From: Candidatus Latescibacterota bacterium
Lineage (GTDB): Bacteria; Latescibacterota; UBA2968; GCA-2709665
Direction: 5' to 3'
Assembly (NCBI GenBank): GCA_030746455.1
Contig: JASLMQ010000079.1
Coordinates: 1 to 11,499 of the forward strand
DNA length: 11,499 bases
Position numbers and translations under genes: made by a program. The notes below the pieces were generated by a model. The model saw nothing but the letters and a program-made list of their open reading frames with translations. It was not told the DNA's origin and made no database searches. Shown piece after piece: positions 6,423 through 11,499 of this stretch. The first letter of the stretch is position 1; every line of letters begins with the position of its first letter.

Positions 6423-7667
6423 TCAAGCCCGGTTCTTATCGGCGACCTCTCGAACGATCTGCGCGGCGAGCTCGCAGTGCTCGGGCTCGTAGCGCTCGCA
6501 GAACGTGGACCAGCGTACGTAGGTCTCCAGGAAGTCGCGGGCGTTGGGGCAGACGTCGGCGGTGTAGGTGTACTCCCGGGAGGCTGGAGGCATAGAGTAG
6601 GGATAGACTTTGTCGGCCGCCTTTTCCGAGAGGAAGGGCAGCGCCGCGGGCATCAGGTAGTAGCGGCCGGTGCCGGCGCCCGTGATCCCTGCATCGGCGA
6701 CCTGCTTTGCGAACTCGTCGGTGTCGCAGGTGAAGGCCTTCGGATCAATGCTGAATCCGGCCATCCAGCACGAGTAGACGTTCATATAGTCGGGGATCGG
6801 CAGAGGGACGATTCCCGGGATCTCGGCGAGCTTCTCCGTGAGAAGTCGTATCATCTTGTCGCGCTGGGCGACGTTGGGACGGATGATCTCGAGCTGTCCG
6901 AGAGAGATGGCGGCGGTGGACAGGGTCATCCGGTAGGCATATCCGTTGACCGTGTGCTCTCGGCCGAAGCCGGGCCGCTGGCGTCCGCCGCGGCTTTGTC
7001 CGACGAAGCGCAGCTTCTCCAGGAGGTCATCGTCGTCGGTCACGACGCAGCCGCCCACGTCCGAGCCCATGGTCTTCTCCGAGTCGAACGAGAAGCCTCC
7101 TGCATTGCCCAGTGAGCCGGCGGGTCGTCCCTTGTATTCGCCGAAGACGGCCTGGCAGGCGTCTTCGTAGACGATGAGGTCGTGCTTCTCGGCCAGCTCG
7201 ACGATCGGGTCCATGTCGCAGATGGTGCCCGTCTTGTGAACGGCCAGGATGGCGCGGGTTCGATCTGTGATGCAGGGCTCGATGGTCGCCGCGCTCAGGT
7301 TGGGCGAGCCGGGCTCCGTGTCCGGAAAGACCGGGATGTAGTTCTCCCTGATGAGTCCGTGCACGGTCCCAAAGTCCGTGATTGGGCTGACGATGATCTC
7401 GTCACCGGGGTCGAAACCGAAGGCCGTGGCCAGAACGGCGAGGGCCGGCGTGCACCCGGGGGTGGCAACGCAGTGCTTGACGCCCATTTCCTTCGCGAAG
7501 GCCTCCTCGAAGCGCGAGACCATGTTGGAGACCAGGCCGGATTCCACCACCTCCTGGAGGTATTTCGCGCAGTTCGGCCCCATGGTGCGGGGATAGGGCT
7601 TCGGCAGCTCTCCCTTGAGGTCGGCTTGTGCCTCGGCGCCGTATTTCGCGCGTTCGTTGACGGCCAT
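6423..7667 (-). CDS. DegT/DnrJ/EryC1/StrS-family PLP aminotransferase
   Basis: A 414-aa PLP-dependent enzyme of the fold-type I sugar aminotransferase family, which usually moves an amino group from glutamate or glutamine to a keto-sugar nucleotide. Visible residues: CVATPGCTPAL (66-76) in the phosphate-binding turn, V-Y-E-D169-A-C-Q172 with the Asp that binds the PLP ring nitrogen, and S-F-D-S-E-K198 with the Schiff-base lysine followed by T-M-G-S-D-V-G-G. It is slightly longer than many members (360-400 aa). The ATG at 7667-7665 is chosen because GGA lies seven bases upstream and the protein then begins in a normal lead-in; an in-frame ATG further up (7742) lies inside the yceH gene. It begins 25 bp after that gene, the shortest spacer here, so the two may be co-translated. 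Some relatives are dehydratases or act on other ketones, so the substrate is open. Confidence 0.93.
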   Translation of the reverse strand: MAVNERAKYGAEAQADLKGELPKPYPRTMGPNCAKYLQEVVESGLVSNMVSRFEEAFAKEMGVKHCVATPGCTPALAVLATAFGFDPGDEIIVSPITDFGTVHGLIRENYIPVFPDTEPGSPNLSAATIEPCITDRTRAILAVHKTGTICDMDPIVELAEKHDLIVYEDACQAVFGEYKGRPAGSLGNAGGFSFDSEKTMGSDVGGCVVTDDDDLLEKLRFVGQSRGGRQRPGFGREHTVNGYAYRMTLSTAAISLGQLEIIRPNVAQRDKMIRLLTEKLAEIPGIVPLPIPDYMNVYSCWMAGFSIDPKAFTCDTDEFAKQVADAGITGAGTGRYYLMPAALPFLSEKAADKVYPYSMPPASREYTYTADVCPNARDFLETYVRWSTFCERYEPEHCELAAQIVREVADKNRA

Positions 7668-7692
7668 CGCGATGTCCTTTCTCCTGGATCGA

Positions 7693-8349
7693 CTACTCGA
7701 ACTGTTTCCTGAAATCGCTGAATTGCCTCGATAGCTCTTCAAACCCCTGCCGCAGCCTCTCGACCTCGGCTTCGAGCTCGTCGAGCCGTTGATTGTCGGC
7801 CCGGACCTGAAGCACAGCAGGCTCGGCGAGTTCGACCTCTTCCACCTGAACGTCTCCGGCCATCAGATGGGCGTACCGCGCCTCCTTCGTACCGGGCCTT
7901 CGCGGGAGCTTGGTGACCATCGGCTCGTCGCGATCGGCGAGGCCCTGGAGCGTGGATTCCACTTCCTCGAGGCTCTCAAAGGTGTGGAGACGCTCTGTGC
8001 GGCCCCGGATCTCACCGAGGGTCTGGGGGCCGCGCAGCATCAGGATGCAGAGCGCGGCGAGCTCCGCGTCGCTCAGGCCGAAGGCCTCGCCCACGGCGTG
8101 GCGGTACTTGGGCACCCGGCTGTCGTCGCTGATGTAGCGCTTGACCAGGTTCCGGTGGAAGGTGAGCCCGTCGAGGGCGCCGGCAACGGTCTCTTCGTCG
8201 AAGTCGACAACGGGATTCCGGTTGGACTTCTGATTGCACGCCCGAGTGAGGGCGTTGAGGGTCAGGGGGTAGTACTCCGGTGTGGTCTTTTCCTTTTCCA
8301 GGAGGGCCCCGATGATGCGGGTTTCGATATCGCTGAGGGGATTCTCCAT
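7693..8349 (-). CDS. yceH: YceH family protein (DUF480), winged-helix type
   Basis: A 218-aa protein recognisable as YceH/DUF480. The family stretches ALLEKEKTTPEYYPLTLNAL (15-34), RGPQTLGEIRGRTERLHTF (106-124) and P-R-R-P-G-T-K-E-A-R-Y-A-H-L (149-162) are all present. The family fold is two winged-helix modules (here about 1-85 and 90-165), which suggests DNA binding or protein contact; its biochemical role is not established. The last part (about 183-215) has the Leu/Glu/Arg spacing of a short coiled coil, consistent with dimer formation. The ATG start is chosen because the family sequence begins right after it; AGGAG lies eleven bases upstream, and an open stretch further upstream has no family match. 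It sits 139 bp after the FG-GAP gene and 25 bp before the aminotransferase. In Escherichia coli yceH lies beside mviM, a Gfo/Idh/MocA-type gene; here such a gene lies further down the same strand, which may be coincidence. Confidence 0.93.
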   Translation of the reverse strand: MENPLSDIETRIIGALLEKEKTTPEYYPLTLNALTRACNQKSNRNPVVDFDEETVAGALDGLTFHRNLVKRYISDDSRVPKYRHAVGEAFGLSDAELAALCILMLRGPQTLGEIRGRTERLHTFESLEEVESTLQGLADRDEPMVTKLPRRPGTKEARYAHLMAGDVQVEEVELAEPAVLQVRADNQRLDELEAEVERLRQGFEELSRQFSDFRKQFE

Positions 8350-8394
8350 CACTGCTCTATCTCCTGAGTCCGACAGCGAAAACGAGACGGAACC

Positions 8395-8424
8395 ACCGAT
8401 AGACACCGATGGACACTGATGAAG
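8395..8424 (+). repeat. Short tandem repeat, 3 x 10 bp, ACYGATRGAC-like
   Basis: The units ACCGATAGAC, ACCGATGGAC and ACTGATGAAG follow each other without gaps in the 139-bp spacer between the FG-GAP stop and the yceH start. The first two differ at one base; the third has decayed. The stretch is outside the genes and looks like a dispersed intergenic repeat. Confidence 0.65.
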
Positions 8425-8488
8425 GACCGACAACCAGATACAGGAGACGAGGCCCTCCTCCGAAGAGGATCCACGTCTTGGAATCGCG

Positions 8489-11161
8489 TCAATCGCCGTT
8501 TGTGCCTTTGAGAATATAGATCTTTCCGTCGGCGGCGCAAGCGATCTCTCCCAGGCCGTCGCCGTCGAAATCGGCAATGGCGGCCCAGCCCATAGCGACG
8601 GGGGCTTCCCACCGGATCTCACCGACTCTCCAGGCGTCGGTGCCGATGCAGTAGCGTCCGATGAGGAACTCTCCCTTGCCGTCGCCGTCGACGTCTGCTG
8701 CAATAGCCGGGCTTTGAGGGGGAGAGGGCAGCTCCAGCTCCCACTTGATCGTGCCGGTCCACAGATCCCGGCAGACGAAGGTCGGGCTGTTGTTCAGGCA
8801 GTATCCCACCTCCATGCTGCCGTCCCCGTCAACGTCGACCATGCCGATGCGGGGCGGGAGATCGTAGCCGACTTCCTGGCGCCAGTTACCCTCAAGGGGA
8901 TTCGGCTTCAGTAACCCATAGCTGCCGTGTCCGAGAGGGATGAACCAGTGGGGTGCTGTGGCCTCGGGATTCTCGTAGACCGGGCAGAAGCTGTTATAGA
9001 GGAGGCCTGCGTAGAGAGGGCTCTCGGAGCTCATGTTCCTCGTTGGCATCAGGCAAGCGAAGCTGCCGTCGGAACCGCGCAGGAAGCCCATATAGCTGAG
9101 CAGGTCCATGCCGATCTCTTCGGTGCCATCGCCGTCGTAGTCGAAGGCGGTGGGGATGCCGTTGGGGATGTAGGGTCGATATCTATCGCCGTCTTTGTGG
9201 ATTCCTTTGAACCAGAGCACCTCACCCGAAAGACCGTCCAGGAGGAAGGTCCCTTCCTGGGTTCTGCTGTTGTCCATGATGGATACTGCCACAGCGCTAC
9301 GAGGGCCGGGAAGGAACTCGCCCGCATTCCAGGCCCAGATTCGTCCCCCGTTGGCCGTCGTCGTCCCGAGGCCGCTCTCCCACAGGAGCGATCCGTCGGG
9401 TCGGTGGGCTCGGACGGCCAGCTCGCCATCTGGGGTTGAACCGGGCGCGATCAGGCAGAGGCAGCCATCCTGTGCAAGATCGTACAGGAGGGGGGCGAAC
9501 TGGCGTCGGGGATCGTGAAACTCGTGGCGGCCAACCTGTCTGGCTTTACCCGTAGGCTCGAAAGCATGGATGCCGACCTGCCCTCCAGGGGTGACGGCAA
9601 CGAGCTCTGCCTGGCCGTCTCCATCCAGATCGGCGGCGCTCAGCATGCATGCGCCTCCCTCCAGGGGAAGCTGCCAGAGATGCTTTCCCTCCCACGTGAC
9701 GGCATCGAGGGTCCCGCCGCGACCGGTGACGAGGAAGGCATTGCCTCGATCTGCGGCGGCTATGACGTGGCCCGTTGGGGATCCTTCTGGAGCGGGCAAA
9801 TCGGACCGGTCGGCAAGCTCGAGGTCCCCATTCTGCAGCCGGAAGCGGGCAAGAGACGTGTTGCCGTCCCCGTCGGATTGCCGAATGAGGAGGTCCTTCG
9901 CTCCGCAGCCGGGCAAGGTGACCGGCCCCCAGGTTCCTGCCCGGCCGAAGGTAGCCAGGGATTCCAGCCGACCGGGCCCGGTGTAGCGCAGGGCTATGAG
10001 ATCTCCGGTGACCGGTGTCGTGCGGTCTGGCGCGGGGAGTAGAAGGAAGCCGCTGGCCCCGTTGGATCCCAGACCGGTGAAACGGCCGACGCACCACTGG
10101 TCCGCGTATTCGGCTTCGATCTCTCCGGTGGCGGCGTCGCGAACGCGGAAGAAGGCGCGGAAGTCCTGCTCCGGATCGCGAACGTTGTAGGCGATTTCTG
10201 TGTTTCCGTCGCCATCGATGTCCGCGACAGCGATGTGCTCCACGGCTACGCCGGGCACGACATAGACCTCGCCGTAGTAGTGTTCCCAGGCCAGGGCGCT
10301 TTCGCCCGCGCGGCTGAGCCGAATCGCGTGGACGTGGGTCTGGACCTGTTCGGCGACCACGCAGAGCAACGGGGCATCGTCTTCTCCCTCGGCGAGGAAC
10401 GAGGGGCCGTAGTTGCGGCGGTGCCCGCCTCCGATATCGTAGATCAGGGAGCTGACGGTCTCACCGGTGAGGGCGTCGAAGCCGCGGCACCGATGGTGGC
10501 GAAGGTTCCAGATGATGGGCTCCTCCGGGACGGTCAGATCAAGGTGGACCACACACCGGTGATCTGCGCGCTCCGGATGTTCGCCAGGTACGACGACGGT
10601 GCGCAGCCAGACGATCTCCGGACGTCCATCTGGGGGGAAGTGGATCAGACAGCCTTCCTCGCCGTATTGATGAAAGACGACGGCGTCGAGGCCGCTGCGT
10701 CCGGGAAGGACGTCGCCCACGGCCACGGACAGCGTCACGTGCGGGGGTTCGAACCGATGGGTCCAGACGGTCTCACCGGAGACCGCGTCCAGCACCACGA
10801 TGCTCGGACCGCTGGTGAGGAGCAGATGATCCTTCCCTGTTCCGAACAGGTCGCCAGAGAAACAGAGGCGGTCGGCGGCGTCTCCGGTCCACCGCACCTG
10901 GCCATCCAGCGAAAGAAGCCGCAGCCGGTTGTCCCTAACGAGCAGCCGCGTTTCGTCGTTGGCCGTGATCAGCTGCTCGACCCATCCGAGCTGTCCTCCG
11001 ACATCCAGGGCCGACCAGACCACGGGGGCCTCGGACATCCCGCACGTGAGAGGCGAGAACCCGGTGAGCTGCTTGTCGTGGAGCGTGCGGGGCCAGTCCG
11101 GGTTGTTTATCTCGGCGCAGCGGACGCCGGGCATGAGCGGATGGGTCAGGGGTTCGGGCAT
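8489..11161 (-). CDS. FG-GAP/VCBS-like repeat protein with calcium loops
   Basis: An 890-aa protein, probably one or two beta-propellers. Six clear calcium-binding loops of the form D-x-D-G-D-G-x-x-E are present: DIDGDGNTEI (314-323), DLDGDGQAEL (511-520), DYDGDGTEEI (674-683), DVDGDGSMEV (776-785), DVDGDGKGEF (823-832) and DFDGDGLGEI (864-873). QSDGDGNTS (428-436) is a decayed copy. The N-terminal third (about 45-300) has propeller-like repeats of the type DAVSGETVW and DALTGETV, reminiscent of PQQ-like blades, without the Asp loops. No signal peptide, transmembrane segment or anchor is seen, although most FG-GAP proteins are exported. The start at 11161-11159 has AAAGG about eight bases upstream. 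No catalytic motif was recognised, so carbohydrate binding, a lyase-like role or a scaffold are all possible. Its upstream neighbour is the sialidase-like gene, 102 bp away across a hairpin repeat. Confidence 0.88.
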   Translation of the reverse strand: MPEPLTHPLMPGVRCAEINNPDWPRTLHDKQLTGFSPLTCGMSEAPVVWSALDVGGQLGWVEQLITANDETRLLVRDNRLRLLSLDGQVRWTGDAADRLCFSGDLFGTGKDHLLLTSGPSIVVLDAVSGETVWTHRFEPPHVTLSVAVGDVLPGRSGLDAVVFHQYGEEGCLIHFPPDGRPEIVWLRTVVVPGEHPERADHRCVVHLDLTVPEEPIIWNLRHHRCRGFDALTGETVSSLIYDIGGGHRRNYGPSFLAEGEDDAPLLCVVAEQVQTHVHAIRLSRAGESALAWEHYYGEVYVVPGVAVEHIAVADIDGDGNTEIAYNVRDPEQDFRAFFRVRDAATGEIEAEYADQWCVGRFTGLGSNGASGFLLLPAPDRTTPVTGDLIALRYTGPGRLESLATFGRAGTWGPVTLPGCGAKDLLIRQSDGDGNTSLARFRLQNGDLELADRSDLPAPEGSPTGHVIAAADRGNAFLVTGRGGTLDAVTWEGKHLWQLPLEGGACMLSAADLDGDGQAELVAVTPGGQVGIHAFEPTGKARQVGRHEFHDPRRQFAPLLYDLAQDGCLCLIAPGSTPDGELAVRAHRPDGSLLWESGLGTTTANGGRIWAWNAGEFLPGPRSAVAVSIMDNSRTQEGTFLLDGLSGEVLWFKGIHKDGDRYRPYIPNGIPTAFDYDGDGTEEIGMDLLSYMGFLRGSDGSFACLMPTRNMSSESPLYAGLLYNSFCPVYENPEATAPHWFIPLGHGSYGLLKPNPLEGNWRQEVGYDLPPRIGMVDVDGDGSMEVGYCLNNSPTFVCRDLWTGTIKWELELPSPPQSPAIAADVDGDGKGEFLIGRYCIGTDAWRVGEIRWEAPVAMGWAAIADFDGDGLGEIACAADGKIYILKGTNGD

Positions 11162-11203
11162 GGCGATTGCCTTTCGGGTCTCTCCGGGCTGCGTTGCTAG
11201 ATA

Positions 11204-11252
11204 CGTGAGGTTGCTTCGCCGCCCCCGCGGCCGGGGGTGGCTCGCGATGACG
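11204..11252. repeat. Dispersed hairpin repeat, copy B
   Basis: It occupies the 102-bp spacer between the sialidase-like stop and the FG-GAP start. The head GAGGTTGCTTCGCC (11207-11220) and tail GGCTCGCGATGACG (11239-11252) match copy A. The core is a 10-bp stem with one G-T pair, 11218-11227 against 11232-11241, with the loop CGGC. The stem is as strong as copy A's but has a different core sequence, so the structure is better kept than the sequence. Confidence 0.7.
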
Positions 11253-11263
11253 TGGGGTGGGGC

Positions 11264-11499
11264 CTAGGCGGCAGGCAGACCCCGCACGGTGAGCACGGCG
11301 GACTTGATGTCGGGCTTGAGGGGGACGGTGTGGCTGTCGGAGTACCAGATGAAGAGGCAGACGTCGGTTCCGATGGGGGCCACAGTGGTGTAGGCTCCAT
11401 CCTCCTGAAAGGTGTCCACTTCCAGACGACGGCCGAACGTGTGGCCACCGTCCGTCGACAGGTAGGCCACGACGCGTTTGCGCTTGTAGTCGCGGCCCG
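11264..11499 (-). CDS. Sialidase/BNR-repeat family protein, C-terminal fragment
   Basis: The last 78 residues of a protein whose 5' end lies beyond the right edge. The frame is open through the edge and stops at TAG (11266-11264). It contains an Asp box, S-T-D-G-G-H-T-F (S-x-D-x-G-x-T-W/F), preceded by RVVAYL and followed by an ending of the type GAYTTVAPIGTDVCLFIWYSD, which is typical of the last blade of six-bladed sialidase propellers and related BNR proteins. Such proteins release sialic acid or related sugars from glycans, but the catalytic Arg triad and Asp/Tyr/Glu residues are not in this fragment, so activity cannot be judged. A second open frame over the same bases has an unnatural Ser/Pro/Arg composition and is a shadow. 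Any signal peptide would be outside the window. Confidence 0.75.
   Translation of the reverse strand, partial: GRDYKRKRVVAYLSTDGGHTFGRRLEVDTFQEDGAYTTVAPIGTDVCLFIWYSDSHTVPLKPDIKSAVLTVRGLPAA

Noticed and set aside
8456..8469. Small hairpin TCCTC-CGAA-GAGGA downstream of the FG-GAP stop
   Set aside because: A five-base stem without a following T-run is too weak to call a terminator.
8350..8703. Upstream extension of the yceH frame into the FG-GAP gene
   Set aside because: The added residues are Ser/Pro-rich with no family match. YceH homology begins directly at the ATG at 8349-8347.
10235..11200. 321-codon plus-strand open frame
   Set aside because: Antisense shadow of the FG-GAP gene, with no domain motifs.

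Overview
GC-rich bacterial DNA (low-60s percent G+C by eye). Seven complete protein genes and two genes cut by the window edges all read on the minus strand, so transcription runs from high to low coordinates. No plus-strand gene, rRNA, tRNA, CRISPR array, transposase or phage gene was found. No gene-free stretch exceeds about 300 bases; the largest spacer is 221 bp. The gene set (Cys-type sulfatase, sialidase-like protein, acetyl-xylan-esterase-like hydrolase, CE4 deacetylase, Gfo/Idh/MocA oxidoreductase, calcium-loop FG-GAP protein) and the repeat-filled spacers suggest an uncultured environmental lineage of the Planctomycetota/Lentisphaerota or Latescibacterota kind. That placement is inference from gene style only; no marker gene is present.

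Layout in transcription order: end of a sialidase/BNR-type protein (11499-11264); 890-aa FG-GAP/VCBS-like protein (11161-8489); YceH/DUF480 family protein (8349-7693); DegT/DnrJ/EryC1/StrS-type PLP aminotransferase (7667-6423); C45-type self-processing amidohydrolase/acyltransferase (6351-5293); two-domain alpha/beta hydrolase resembling acetyl xylan esterases (5164-3296); CE4-like deacetylase (3234-2239); Gfo/Idh/MocA oxidoreductase (2109-1084); start of a sulfatase (862 to beyond the left edge). Spacers are 102, 139, 25, 71, 128, 61, 129 and 221 bp. The genes are co-directional but not tightly packed. Only yceH and the aminotransferase look translationally close, so one transcript is possible but not shown.

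Working together, the enzymes could remove sulfate, acetyl and possibly sialyl or amide groups from decorated sugars, with the oxidoreductase and aminotransferase acting on the sugar or amino sugar. None of the complete proteins, nor the sulfatase N-terminus, shows a signal peptide. Any such pathway would therefore act inside the cell on imported small molecules. The substrate cannot be read from the sequence.

The most unusual feature is in the spacers. Six of the eight carry repeat or palindrome elements of five different designs: a degenerate GAY-NNN hexamer array folded as a long imperfect palindrome, a 9-bp-period repeat, a 10-bp-period repeat, an 11-bp perfect GC stem, and two copies of a bounded hairpin element. 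The genes themselves appear intact.
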